Shown in pieces: positions 28,864 through 37,773 of a DNA stretch of 64,000 nucleotides. A program made the position numbers and the translations under genes. This DNA is from Clostridia bacterium. Lineage in GTDB: Bacteria > Bacillota > Clostridia > Christensenellales > UBA1242. The notes below the pieces were generated by a model that worked only from the letters and a program-made list of their open reading frames with translations, was not told the origin of the DNA and searched no databases. The stretch covers positions 62,001-126,000 of the forward strand of contig JAFVEA010000003.1 of assembly GCA_017478185.1 (NCBI GenBank), read 5' to 3'. The number at the start of each line of letters is the position of its first letter. Position 1 is the stretch's first letter.

Positions 28864-31800
28864 TTACTCTTTTTTAATTTTTATTGTCACATTTTCAACA
28901 ACTGTTTCAAAATCTGGAGATGAAACTGTTTCAAAATCTGAAAGAGTTTCCGATTTAATATAATCTAAAAAGTTTTTAGGGATATCTCCAACAAGTTCAA
29001 GTTTTATTCTGTCCATAATTTCTAAATTTAGTTGTTTTCTGGCATCTTGAATGTTTCTAACAATTTCACGAGCTAAGCCTTCTTGTTTTAGTTCTTCACT
29101 AATTTTTAAATCCAAGCAAACAACAAGGTGTGAATCGCTAAAAACTGGAAGTTCACCTTTTGCAACAAAGTTAATTAAGATATCTTCTTTGTTTAATGTT
29201 AAATTTGCCTCACTCACAAAATAATTTTTTCCGTCAAATTTTAATGTGTTTGTTTTTATTGCTTTTGTTATCACTGGAATCATATTTCCCATAGTTTTTC
29301 CAACAGTTGCAAAGTTAACTTTATAATTTATTTCTGCAATTTCATCAATGTTTTCAACAATTTCAATGCTTTTAACATTAAGTTCTTCTTTTATAACCTC
29401 ACTGTTTTCTTCTATGATTTTATAATCATTTTTATCAACGGATGCAACTTTCAAAAGGCTTAGAGGTTGCCTGTTTTTGATGTTGTTTTTGTTTCTGATG
29501 TTTCTTGCAAGGTGAATTAAGTTTTGAACAATTTCGGTTTCATTTAATAGTTTTTTATTATCATATTTTTCATCAATTTCTGGCCAATTTTCTAGGTGAA
29601 CACTTTCTTTGTCTGTTAATGATTTATAAACCTTTTCGCAAACAATAGGGGCAACTGGAGCCATAATTTTGCAGATGTTTGTTAAGCAATAATAAAGTGT
29701 TTCATAAGCGTTTAATTTGTCTTTATTCATTCCGTCAGTCCAGAATCTACGCCTTGAACGCCTAATATACCAGTTTGAAAGTCCATTTAAAAACTCTAAA
29801 ACAGGTGGCATATAACAATCTATTTGATAAGCATCCATTTTGTTTTTAATTTCTTTTTCTGTTTTATAAAGAAGAGCTAATATCCACTTATCCAGATTAT
29901 TGTCTGAATTTGGCAATGTTTTTTCATTTCCAACAAAGTTGTCAATTTTAGAGTAACTTTGATAAAATCCAGCGCAGTTCCAAAGAGGTAAAATAAATTG
30001 TTGCAAGCTGTCTTTCAGCCCATTTTCATCAAACATCATATCATTAACAAGCATAGCATTTGATTGATACATATAAAGCCTAAAAGCATCAGTTCCATAT
30101 TCATTTATCAAAAGTAGTGGGTCAGTGTAGTTTTTGCTCTTTTTTGAAAGCTTTTTGCCGTCTTTTGCCAAAACTGTTCCATGAACAATACAATTTTTAT
30201 ATGCTGGTTTATCAAAAAGTCCAACGCTTAAAACATGCAAATAATAGAACCAACACCTAATTTGTCCAGTATATTCAACAACAAAATCAGATGGTGAATG
30301 GCTGTCAAACCAACTTTTGTTTTCAAAAGGATAGTGAATTCTGGCAAATGGGGCAGAACCTGATTCAAACCAACAGTCCAAAACTTCAGGAACTCTTATG
30401 TATTTTCCGCCACAATCACAAGAAAATGTAACTTTGTCAAGATATTGTTTATGCAAATCTGTTATTTTTACACCGCCACATTGTTCAATTTCAGCAATAC
30501 TTCCCAAAACTTTTTGCTTGTGGCATTTGTTGCATTCCCAAACAGGAATAGGAGTGCTCCAATATCTGTTTCTTGAAATATTCCAATCTCTTGCTCCGCT
30601 AAGCCAATTTCCAAATCTTCCAACTTTTATGCTGTTTGGAATCCAGTTAACAACTTCATTTTTTTCTATAAGTTTGTCTTTTAGTTTGTCAACAGACAAA
30701 TACCAAGCCTCCATTGCCTTATAAATAAGAGGTTTTCCGCAACGCCAGCAGTGAGGATAGTTGTGAACCAAAGTTCCATCAGCAACATAACCGTTGTTTT
30801 CTTTTAAATATTTGATAACTTCAGGGTTGGCGTCAAACACCATTTTTCCAGCAAAAAGGCTAACTTCTTTTGTAAACACTCCTTTTTCATCAACAGGACA
30901 AACAAGAGGAATATTGTTTTTCTTGCAAGACCAATAGTCATCTTCACCAAAAGCTGGGGCAGTGTGAACAATGCAGATGCCTTCATTTTCATCAATATAG
31001 TCAACAGCAATAACTTTGAATGCACCTTTTTTTGCTTTATCTTTAAAGAAGTCAAAAAGTGGGGTGTAAGTTTTGCCAACAAGTTCGCTTCCCAAAACCT
31101 CTTTTAAAACTTCAGGATTTTCTCCAAATACATTTTTATATCTTGATAACGAGTTTGAACCAGCAACAAAAACTTCATCATTAACTTTTATAAAAGAATA
31201 TTTAACTTTTTCACCAACTGCAAGTGCCATATTTGATGGAAGAGTCCAAGGAGTTGTTGTCCATGCCAAAAAATAAACTGGCAAGTTGTTAATTTTTAGC
31301 TCTGTTTTAAATTTAACCATAACCCAACGGTCTTGTTTTGGTCTTGTTGAGTCAGATTCTCTGGTGTCTGAAATTGAAAGCGCTGTTTCACAACGATAGC
31401 AATAAGGAGTTACTCGATAATCCTTATAAATAAGACCTTTAGAAAAAAGTTCTTTAAATGCCCAAATAACACTTTCCATATAGTTTGTGTCCATTGTTCT
31501 ATAGGCGTTGTCATAATCAACCCATCTTGCCATATTTTCAACATATTCACGCCAAGAATCATTGTTTTGAGAAACTATTTCACGGCATTTGTTGTTAAAA
31601 ACATCAATTCCAATAGATTTTTCAATTTCACTTTTATCAGTTATTCCCAAAAGTCCTTCCGCTTGAACCTCAATAGGAAGTCCATGGCAATCCCAACCCC
31701 ATTGCCTTGCAACTTTGTTGCCACGCATTGTTTGATATCTTGCAACCATATCTTTTATAAAAGATACCAAAATTGTGCCGTGGTGTGGCTTTCCAGTAGG

Positions 31801-31944
31801 GAATGGTGGGCCGTCATAAAAAACAACTTCTCCTTTAGATTTTTTTTCAACGGATTTGAAAAAGGTGTTGTCTTTTTTCCAAAACTCTAAAACCTCTTTT
31901 TGCATTTCTTGCAAATTTGGCATACGGTCTAATTCTTTTTTCAT
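28864..31944 (-). CDS. ileS: Isoleucyl-tRNA synthetase
   Basis: A 1,026-residue class I synthetase. The HIGH-type motif is PHHGT in FPTGKPHHGTILVSF (about 53-57), followed by WGWDCHGLP. The KMSKS-type loop is GKKLSKKSKN (about 600). The CP1 editing domain (TTPWTLPSN) and a C-terminal anticodon-binding region are present. It charges tRNA-Ile. The form of the GPPFPTGKPHHGT block and the length resemble the eukaryote-like IleRS type 2, which often tolerates mupirocin; that is inference. AGGAG precedes the ATG. No T-box was seen upstream. Confidence 0.95.
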   Translation of the reverse strand: MKKELDRMPNLQEMQKEVLEFWKKDNTFFKSVEKKSKGEVVFYDGPPFPTGKPHHGTILVSFIKDMVARYQTMRGNKVARQWGWDCHGLPIEVQAEGLLGITDKSEIEKSIGIDVFNNKCREIVSQNNDSWREYVENMARWVDYDNAYRTMDTNYMESVIWAFKELFSKGLIYKDYRVTPYCYRCETALSISDTRESDSTRPKQDRWVMVKFKTELKINNLPVYFLAWTTTPWTLPSNMALAVGEKVKYSFIKVNDEVFVAGSNSLSRYKNVFGENPEVLKEVLGSELVGKTYTPLFDFFKDKAKKGAFKVIAVDYIDENEGICIVHTAPAFGEDDYWSCKKNNIPLVCPVDEKGVFTKEVSLFAGKMVFDANPEVIKYLKENNGYVADGTLVHNYPHCWRCGKPLIYKAMEAWYLSVDKLKDKLIEKNEVVNWIPNSIKVGRFGNWLSGARDWNISRNRYWSTPIPVWECNKCHKQKVLGSIAEIEQCGGVKITDLHKQYLDKVTFSCDCGGKYIRVPEVLDCWFESGSAPFARIHYPFENKSWFDSHSPSDFVVEYTGQIRCWFYYLHVLSVGLFDKPAYKNCIVHGTVLAKDGKKLSKKSKNYTDPLLLINEYGTDAFRLYMYQSNAMLVNDMMFDENGLKDSLQQFILPLWNCAGFYQSYSKIDNFVGNEKTLPNSDNNLDKWILALLYKTEKEIKNKMDAYQIDCYMPPVLEFLNGLSNWYIRRSRRRFWTDGMNKDKLNAYETLYYCLTNICKIMAPVAPIVCEKVYKSLTDKESVHLENWPEIDEKYDNKKLLNETEIVQNLIHLARNIRNKNNIKNRQPLSLLKVASVDKNDYKIIEENSEVIKEELNVKSIEIVENIDEIAEINYKVNFATVGKTMGNMIPVITKAIKTNTLKFDGKNYFVSEANLTLNKEDILINFVAKGELPVFSDSHLVVCLDLKISEELKQEGLAREIVRNIQDARKQLNLEIMDRIKLELVGDIPKNFLDYIKSETLSDFETVSSPDFETVVENVTIKIKKE

Positions 31945-32015
31945 TTTATTCTCCTAAAAAGCTAAAAATAGCTAAAATTTTATATTGAGGCTTAAAGCCT
32001 ATGTAAACGCTTATA

Positions 32016-32044
32016 ATTTTATTATAATTAACAAAAAAAGTCAA
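32016..32044 (-). promoter_or_regulatory. Promoter of ileS
   Basis: TTGACT (32044-32039), 17 bases, TAAAAT. The about 65-base leader carries a short AGGCTTTAAGCCT palindrome but none of the T-box elements often found before Firmicutes synthetase genes. Confidence 0.65.
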
Positions 32045-32183
32045 CAATTTTATTGTTAGCAAAACTTTGTTTATATAAAATACTGTTTAAGTGGGTGATA
32101 AATTTTTTTATAATTCAAAATTTAAAAAATTATTTAAATAATTAATAATTTGGAATTTTAATATTTAACAAATTTTTATATTA

Positions 32184-32213
32184 AAAAAATAGCATAATTC
32201 TATGCTATTTTTT
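32184..32213 (-). terminator. Intrinsic terminator of mscL
   Basis: AAAAAATAGCATA / TATGCTATTTTTT with a 3-4 base loop directly after the mscL stop. Confidence 0.85.
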
Positions 32214-32220
32214 CATTTAA

Positions 32221-32838
32221 TTATTCACTTTTTTCTTCGTTTTTGCTTTTTTTCTCATTTTTTGATTTTGGTTCATTTTGCTTTTTCATTTCATCCAAAA
32301 TTTGAGTTAAAAGTTCTTCTGTTGTTGGTTTTGGTTCAACAACAACTTTGTTCTTTTCACGAAGTTCTTTTGTGGCTTTTATAACTTGTTTGTGGTCTTT
32401 CATGTCAACGCCTTGTTCTTTAAGCTGTGCTTTTTCTTCTTTTGTTGGTTGTTCAGATTTCTTTGCTTGAATATATCCTTGAGAAGACATCATAACCTTT
32501 AAAATAACAAACAAAACAAGAGCAATTAACAAGAAGTTTATGATTGCAGTTAAAAATGCGCCCCAATCAATATAAATTGAGTTAACCAAATCAACTTCAC
32601 CAGTTGGATTGCCGTCTGCATCTTTTAGTGACACCCATTTTAGGTAAGTGTAGATAGAATCCAAGCTTTTTCCACCAGTTATAACCAGCAAAAACCAGTT
32701 TATGATTGGCATTAAAATTTTGTTTGTAAGGGCTGTTACAATTGCTGTAAAAGCTGTTGCAATAATAACACCAATAGCCATATCAACAATGTTTCCACGA
32801 GTTATAAACTTTTTAAAATCGCTAAAAAACTTTTTCAT
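32221..32838 (-). CDS. mscL: Large-conductance mechanosensitive channel MscL
   Basis: 205 residues from the ATG at 32838, preceded by GGAGG; a TTG further up lies inside that site. The first helix is [20 protein letters not shown], the typical MscL pore helix. A periplasmic-side loop and the second helix (about 95-115) follow. MscL opens under membrane tension to release solutes. The family is usually 130-150 residues. Here the cytoplasmic end is extended by about 60 residues rich in Lys and Glu, ending in [12 protein letters not shown]. Confidence 0.95.
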   Translation of the reverse strand: MKKFFSDFKKFITRGNIVDMAIGVIIATAFTAIVTALTNKILMPIINWFLLVITGGKSLDSIYTYLKWVSLKDADGNPTGEVDLVNSIYIDWGAFLTAIINFLLIALVLFVILKVMMSSQGYIQAKKSEQPTKEEKAQLKEQGVDMKDHKQVIKATKELREKNKVVVEPKPTTEELLTQILDEMKKQNEPKSKNEKKSKNEEKSE

Positions 32839-32860
32839 TATTATTTCCTCCAATATCTAA

Positions 32861-32889
32861 AATATAACATAAATCATCAAATAATGCAA
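32861..32889 (-). promoter_or_regulatory. Promoter of mscL
   Basis: TTGCAT, 17 bases, TATATT, 22 bases before the ATG. Confidence 0.6.
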
Positions 32890-32956
32890 TAAAATGACAA
32901 AAAAATATTTAAATAAAATTAAAAAATAATTTAATGTTGCGTTTTTTAAATATTTA

Positions 32957-32985
32957 TAGACATTTTTTTATTTTTGTGTTATAAT
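32957..32985 (+). promoter_or_regulatory. Promoter of the Sir2-like gene
   Basis: TAGACA, 17 bases, TATAAT, 21 bases before the ATG. It is divergent from mscL. Confidence 0.7.
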
Positions 32986-33006
32986 CTAAGTTAAGAGGTA
33001 ATAAAA

Positions 33007-34146
33007 ATGTTTCCACTAAAGATATTTAAGTTTAAAAAATTAGAAGAACAGGTTTTTGATAAATATTTTGCTGAAAGTGATGGGAATTTTTATTTTGAAG
33101 GAATGTGGTTTAGAAATCAGCGTCCAGAAAACAAAAATCAATCTTTTTATGTTGATGAAACAACAAAGAGAAGAAGATATTTTCATTTTTATAACACATA
33201 TCAAAATATAGATGGTTATTTTTCGTTAACCAGCACTTATATTTATGTTTCAAACACGCTAAAAAAAGAGGAAAACAAAAGATATCTAAACAGAATTGAA
33301 AAGAAGCTAAAAAATTTTAAGAAAATAAATGATAACACATATGAGTTTGAAAATTTATGGGTTATTATAAATAAATATGAAAATCATCCAAAGAACAAAA
33401 TAGCAAATGCCGTTTTCCCAAAAGATTATAACACAGTTGATGTTATCATTTGTTCAAAAAATTATGATTATAAACCACTTTATGATAGAATGTGGGAACA
33501 TTCAACAAAGCTTTTCAGAATTCCAGGCAAAAGAGATAACCCAACATACATAAAATCAGTGAAAGAAATACTGCCTTATTTGCCAGCTCAGGTTGAAATG
33601 GGGTGTGGACCATCAATAGAAGCTGGGATTGCACCGCTTTATGAAATGCATGAAACATATAAGGTTCAAAATCATCAAACCAAAAAGTTTTATTTTGCAG
33701 ATGATGATGATTTTGTTGAAAAGTTTTTAGAAAATCCTGAAAAAAGTTTTATTTATTTTAGCAAAACTCCAGAAAATTGTATAAAAGCAAAACCAACAAA
33801 AGGTTATAAAATTTTTCAAAAATTATATGAAAAAGGATATTTTGTTGGAACAATTCTAAACAATAATTTTGATAGACTTGTTAAGAGAATGAACATAGAT
33901 GAAAAGATTTTAAGAACATATAACAAAAAAACTTATATTCCTAAAGTTAAGTTTGAAAAAGGTGTTAAATCACTTATTTGTTTTGGTTGCCACGCAGATA
34001 GAAGGCAAGTTGAAAAGCAAGCACGAGAAGCTGGCTTAAAAGTTATTTACATAGACCCAGAATGTTTTATTGAAGATGGTCAAATTGTTGAATATCCTTT
34101 AGAAGCCCCACAAAAAAATGATTTTGTTTATCAGCAGTTTTTTTAA
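33007..34146 (+). CDS. Divergent Sir2-like (DHS-fold) protein
   Basis: 379 residues. The C-terminal half matches the sirtuin layout. MGCGPSIEAGIAPLYEMH (about 198-215) corresponds to the NAD-binding GAGxSxxSGIPxFR. GTILNNNFDRL corresponds to TQNxDxL. CFGCHADRRQ with KVIYIDPE corresponds to the C-terminal GTSLxV/IN region. No paired CxxC zinc module is seen, and the usual catalytic His is not clear, so deacetylase activity is doubtful. The N-terminal about 140 residues (aromatic, lysine-rich, FEGMWF and FENLW repeats) are unrecognised. AGAGGTAA precedes the ATG. The neighbours give no functional clue. Confidence 0.55.
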   Translation: MFPLKIFKFKKLEEQVFDKYFAESDGNFYFEGMWFRNQRPENKNQSFYVDETTKRRRYFHFYNTYQNIDGYFSLTSTYIYVSNTLKKEENKRYLNRIEKKLKNFKKINDNTYEFENLWVIINKYENHPKNKIANAVFPKDYNTVDVIICSKNYDYKPLYDRMWEHSTKLFRIPGKRDNPTYIKSVKEILPYLPAQVEMGCGPSIEAGIAPLYEMHETYKVQNHQTKKFYFADDDDFVEKFLENPEKSFIYFSKTPENCIKAKPTKGYKIFQKLYEKGYFVGTILNNNFDRLVKRMNIDEKILRTYNKKTYIPKVKFEKGVKSLICFGCHADRRQVEKQAREAGLKVIYIDPECFIEDGQIVEYPLEAPQKNDFVYQQFF

Positions 34147-34228
34147 AAAGCAATGCTTGATTTTGAAAAAGAATTATTAAAATAAAATAGAGTAGTTTAA
34201 AAATTTTTGTTTTGAGTTTTTTGTTTAA

Positions 34229-34268
34229 AAAAGAACATATTGAAAAACTGTAATCAATATGTTCTTTT
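34229..34268. terminator. Bidirectional intrinsic terminator
   Basis: A 14-bp perfect stem AAAAGAACATATTG / CAATATGTTCTTTT between the convergent Sir2-like and cotH genes. Confidence 0.85.
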
Positions 34269-34272
34269 AAAT

Positions 34273-35877
34273 TTAATGTTCATTTAAAAGGCTATCTAAA
34301 AGTGTTTTTCTGTTTGTTAGCCAATTATTTAAAAAATCTAAATTTTTTGTTGTTAAATCTTCATCAATTTCATTATACCATTTATCTTGATTTAACTCTA
34401 ATGAAGTAATAATTTCATTTTGTATTTCATTTATTTTTGTAATAACTGTTGATATTGCATCACTTCCAACATTTTGATATCTTTGTTTATATAGTGTGAA
34501 TAATTCCTCACAATTTTGAATGGCTTGAAAAAATATGTTTGAATATGAAATTTCATTAGACACAACATAACTTTCATTTGGGCATCCTGTCCAAGGAGTG
34601 TATAAACACCAATCATAATCCCAAATTGGACCAAAATTTAATTTATAGTTTTCTGAAATATTTTTTGAAGTTGTTGTGTAAAACATATTAAAAGATTTGT
34701 AAACATGGTCAGATTCACCCATAATTTGGTCAACTATTAAAAAATCTATAAGTGAATTTATATTTGTTTTGCTTTTTATGCTCTCAACATTTTTATCATA
34801 AAATGTATCAAAAATATCTTTAACATAAATTTTCAGCTGGCCAAAAAAGCTTTGAAATTGTTCTTCTGAACAAAAATCTTCTTTTTCAGGGTACTTTAAT
34901 TCAATATATTTATCATATTCTTCTAAATAAAAATATGTTTTATCTAAAATACTAGTTGGGTCACCGGTAACACTAGCATCCATAGAAATAAAAAAGTTAA
35001 AATCTTTTAAATCTGCCATATCTTCGGTTATTTCATTCATTTCAATATTCATTCGACCGCTATTTTCTTGAACTTGTTCACATAATGTGTAAAGCCCAAC
35101 ATATTCATCATTTAAATATAAATTAACTTTTTGTGGGTGAGGTGTAAATGATAAATTGTCAAGCTCGTTTCCCAAATTTAAAGCGGCGTAGTTATGTAAA
35201 TTTGAAGGGTCAAGATATTCAGCCAAAAGAACCCAACTTTTAGCTTTTGGCAAGCCAAACAAACTTTGTTTTTTATCAAATTTAATGCGGTATGGTTTTT
35301 TGTCATATCCACTTGTTGAATTTCCTCTAAGCCTTATGCCTCCACTTATATTGCTTAATTCATCTGTGCTATTTAATAGATTAAATGTCATTTGTGTGTA
35401 ATCTTCTTTATCTTTAGAGTTTATTTCTCCATCTACATTAATGTTTATTATTGGCAATTCATCTGTTGCGTAATCAGCATAACAAATTATTGACGAGCTT
35501 TCTTTTATGTCTTTTAAATTTATAATATTATTAGTTATTTGGTTTCCATCAATTTCATAATATAAAAATTTGTAGCCTAATTTTGGAATAATGTTAACAG
35601 TTTCTAAATTTTTTATATTCTGATTTTCTAATGTATCATAAAGCTCCCCATCAACTTCAAAATTTAAGCCTTTACTTATATTTGAGTTTAATGTTAATGT
35701 TATATCTTTTTCAACTTCCAAATTTTCAATTATATCAGAGCTTATCGCATCTTCTTGCTTGTTTGAAGCATTTGAAGAATTTTTAAAATGAATCACAAAA
35801 AACAGTGTTAATCCAACCGCAATAACCAAAAAAGCGGTTAAAATTAAAGATATTTTTAATAAATTTTCTTTGTTCAT
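34273..35877 (-). CDS. CotH-family protein, membrane anchored
   Basis: 534 residues. One N-terminal helix (about 8-30) anchors it. A small beta domain (about 50-130) is followed by the CotH kinase-like domain (about 145-520). The motifs are GGIRLRGNSTSGYDKKPYR, SLFGLPKAKSWVLLAEYLDP, LHNYAALNLG, and the metal-binding WDYDWCLY. CotH of Bacillus phosphorylates spore coat proteins; related membrane or secreted proteins occur on bacterial surfaces. GGGGAG lies about 11 bases before the ATG. The promoter spacer is a run of eleven C, suggesting on/off switching. It is followed by a terminator shared with the Sir2-like gene. Confidence 0.85.
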   Translation of the reverse strand: MNKENLLKISLILTAFLVIAVGLTLFFVIHFKNSSNASNKQEDAISSDIIENLEVEKDITLTLNSNISKGLNFEVDGELYDTLENQNIKNLETVNIIPKLGYKFLYYEIDGNQITNNIINLKDIKESSSIICYADYATDELPIININVDGEINSKDKEDYTQMTFNLLNSTDELSNISGGIRLRGNSTSGYDKKPYRIKFDKKQSLFGLPKAKSWVLLAEYLDPSNLHNYAALNLGNELDNLSFTPHPQKVNLYLNDEYVGLYTLCEQVQENSGRMNIEMNEITEDMADLKDFNFFISMDASVTGDPTSILDKTYFYLEEYDKYIELKYPEKEDFCSEEQFQSFFGQLKIYVKDIFDTFYDKNVESIKSKTNINSLIDFLIVDQIMGESDHVYKSFNMFYTTTSKNISENYKLNFGPIWDYDWCLYTPWTGCPNESYVVSNEISYSNIFFQAIQNCEELFTLYKQRYQNVGSDAISTVITKINEIQNEIITSLELNQDKWYNEIDEDLTTKNLDFLNNWLTNRKTLLDSLLNEH

Positions 35878-35903
35878 AAAATTTTTAACTCCCCTTATTT
35901 GAT

Positions 35904-35938
35904 ATTATGATATCAAAGCTAGGGGGGGGGGGTGTCAA
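35904..35938 (-). promoter_or_regulatory. Poly-C spacer promoter of the CotH gene
   Basis: On the minus strand a perfect -35 TTGACA (35938-35933) is followed directly by eleven C (35932-35922) and then TAGCTTTGATATCATAAT. With a 17-base spacer the -10 is TGATAT (35915-35910). A better -10, CATAAT (35909-35904), is at 23 bases and would need a shorter C run to be used. Slippage in the run would change promoter spacing. Confidence 0.6.
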
Positions 35939-35997
35939 GCAAAATAACAAAGGCTTTAAATATTTTATCTAAGCAAAACGGCAACGTGCATTTTGGC

Positions 35998-36119
35998 GGG
36001 TTATAAATTGTATGAAAATAATAAAATAGTGTTTGCCACAGTTTCAAGGCATTCTCACACAAAACTTGTTTTATGTTAAAATCTCAAAAAAGCTTTCACT
36101 TAAAAATTATAACATCACC
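35998..36119. repeat. Interspersed repeat copy B (MITE-like)
   Basis: About 122 bases sharing with copy A the left end GGTTATAAATTGTATGAAAA, the TTTGCCACAG block, the GCATTCTCACACAAAACTTG block, ATCTCAAAAAAGCTTTCACTT and the right end ATCACC. It is shortened in the middle. The 404-base gap upstream of the XRE gene holds this copy, the cotH promoter and otherwise AT-rich sequence. Confidence 0.7.
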
Positions 36120-36281
36120 ACATTTTTGTTCTTGTTATAAAATAAAATTTAAATTAAAAGCTTAAAAAACTTTAATGTTTAAAAACTGCAAAAAATAATA
36201 TACAAAAACGCCGTAACTCTACGATTAATAGGGATAATTTCATATTTTTATATGATATAATAAAAAACAAAGGAGGGGATT

Positions 36282-36887
36282 ATGGATATAATAAGTATTG
36301 GAAAATTCATAAAAGAACAAAGAAAGGCAAAAGGGTTAACCCAAAATGAGCTTGCATCAAAGCTTATGATAAGCGAAAAAACCGTTTCAAAATGGGAATG
36401 TGGCAATGGTTTGCCAGATGCAACACTTATGATTCCGTTGTGCACAGAACTCAATATCTCTGCCAATGAACTGCTATCTGGCAGAAAACTTTCAAGCGAA
36501 GAATATAAACAGCAAGCAGAGCATAATTTGTTTGATTTAAAACAAAAACAAGAACAAACCGCCAAATTTTTGCTAGCAATTGAGTGCGTTTTGGGCTATA
36601 TAACATCAATTTCTTTTTTTATTTTTATTTTTATTGCTTCATATTTTAACATTCCATTAGGGTGGAGAATTGCGCTTATTGTGATTGGAATTTTAAATTT
36701 TTTTGTTGGAATTCACTTTTGCCTAAAAATTGAAAAAGATGCCGGATTTTATGAATGTAATTGTTGCCACAACAAATATATTCCAACTTATAATCAAGTT
36801 TTGTGGTCTATGCATTTTGGGCGAACAAGATATATGAAATGTTCAAAATGCAATAAGACAAGTTGGAATAAAAAAGTGATAAAATAA
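36282..36887 (+). CDS. XRE-family regulator with membrane helices and zinc ribbon
   Basis: 201 residues. A Cro/CI helix-turn-helix (about 6-62; FIKEQRKAKGLTQNELASKL then ISEKTVSKWECG) is followed by a polar linker and two membrane helices (about 95-115 and 124-145). A C-terminal zinc-ribbon-like segment (ECNCCHNK ... MKCSKCNK) closes the protein. The layout is that of membrane-tethered XRE regulators seen in Firmicutes that respond to envelope signals. GGAGGGG precedes the ATG. Targets are unknown; it may control itself or the genes just downstream. Confidence 0.8.
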   Translation: MDIISIGKFIKEQRKAKGLTQNELASKLMISEKTVSKWECGNGLPDATLMIPLCTELNISANELLSGRKLSSEEYKQQAEHNLFDLKQKQEQTAKFLLAIECVLGYITSISFFIFIFIASYFNIPLGWRIALIVIGILNFFVGIHFCLKIEKDAGFYECNCCHNKYIPTYNQVLWSMHFGRTRYMKCSKCNKTSWNKKVIK

Positions 36888-36888
36888 C

Positions 36889-36921
36889 AAAAATGACTTA
36901 GTTTAAAGCTAGGTCATTTTT
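36889..36921 (+). terminator. Intrinsic terminator of the XRE gene
   Basis: AAAAATGACTTAG / CTAGGTCATTTTT with one mismatch pair and a 7-base loop, followed by T. Confidence 0.75.
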
Positions 36922-36986
36922 AATTATTTTTATAAATTGTTTAAAAAAGCTAACATAAAAGTGCAAAAACCCTTGACACACTGTGA

Positions 36987-37035
36987 TATAATATAAACGA
37001 TAAAAGGCAAACAACCTTTTGGCTTGTTTTTTATT
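36987..37035 (+). repeat. 49-bp direct repeat, copy 1
   Basis: 46 of 49 bases match the copy at 37579. It contains ATAAACGATAAAA and a hairpin AAACAACC-TTTT-GGcTTGTTT with a T run, so each copy looks like a small terminator. A TTGACA lies ten bases upstream. It is placed upstream of the 37106 gene. Confidence 0.75.
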
Positions 37036-37105
37036 CTAATTATTCTGGATGGATGTTATATCCTGAAGGAAAAATAGTGAACACCACACCATTCGGAGGT
37101 TGGAT

Positions 37106-37573
37106 ATGATGAAAAAATTTGATTTAGTAATTTTAAATAATGAAAAACCTTATGAGGGACTTAATATAAAAAAAGACACCTTAGGTGTTGTTCTTGACTT
37201 TAAAGGAAACAATGCACAAGTTTTATTTTTTAATTCAAAAAATTTGGGTGAATATATAGTTACAGAGATTTACCAAAAAGATTTAATTGTGCAAAAAGAA
37301 GAAATTTCAAAAGAGATAAAACAAGATATAAACAGCAAATTAGCTCAAATCTTAAAAAAAGCAAAAAAAACTTTTGATATTCCTAAGCTCAAAATATATG
37401 ATAAAGTAAAACTATTGGTTGAAGATGAAAAATACACTAAATTTGGAATTCATAAAGGTGAAATTGGTGTTGTTGTTGATGATAATGCCGTGCAAGATTT
37501 TATTGAAGTTGATTTTTTAAATTTTAATGACTCAATTTCTGTAAATTTTAATGATTTGGAACCAATAAAATAA
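37106..37573 (+). CDS. Small protein with two SH3-like repeats (DUF4926-like), flanked by direct repeats
   Basis: 155 residues from the ATG at 37106 (GGAGG six bases upstream). Two similar halves each have the pattern xDxVxL...Y.G(I/L)xKGxxGVVxD, then a beta stretch ending in V.F.. These are FDLVILNNEKPYEGLNIKKD then GVVLDF, and YDKVKLLVEDEKYTKFGIHK then GVVVDD. This resembles small SH3-like DUF4926-type proteins found near toxin-immunity loci. The leader contains a possible hairpin CCACACC/GGTTGG that includes the ribosome binding site. Function unknown. Confidence 0.6.
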   Translation: MMKKFDLVILNNEKPYEGLNIKKDTLGVVLDFKGNNAQVLFFNSKNLGEYIVTEIYQKDLIVQKEEISKEIKQDINSKLAQILKKAKKTFDIPKLKIYDKVKLLVEDEKYTKFGIHKGEIGVVVDDNAVQDFIEVDFLNFNDSISVNFNDLEPIK

Positions 37574-37578
37574 GTTAA

Positions 37579-37627
37579 TATAATATAAACGATAAAAATC
37601 AAACAACCTTTTGGCTTGCTTTTTATT
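37579..37627 (+). repeat. 49-bp direct repeat, copy 2
   Basis: The same unit as 36987, starting six bases after the stop of the enclosed gene. It has three mismatches, one of which weakens the hairpin. Confidence 0.75.
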
Positions 37628-37773
37628 AAAATTAAAAATTGCTATAAACTAACCGGCTTAATGTGAACAATATTAAAGCTAAATTGCAAAGATTAAAAAA
37701 TTGAGCATATTTATTTGCAAAAAAAAGCCAAAAGTGCTAACATATAGTTATAACAATTAAAAGGAGAAAAATA

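Noticed and set aside
31945-32200. T-box riboswitch upstream of ileS
   Set aside because: The leader after the predicted promoter is only about 65 bases and lacks the conserved T-box bulge and antiterminator; only a short AGGCTTTAAGCCT palindrome is present.
37036-37105. Riboswitch before the 37106 gene
   Set aside because: Some pairing is possible near the ribosome site, but no known riboswitch core could be recognised; only the simple hairpin is reported.
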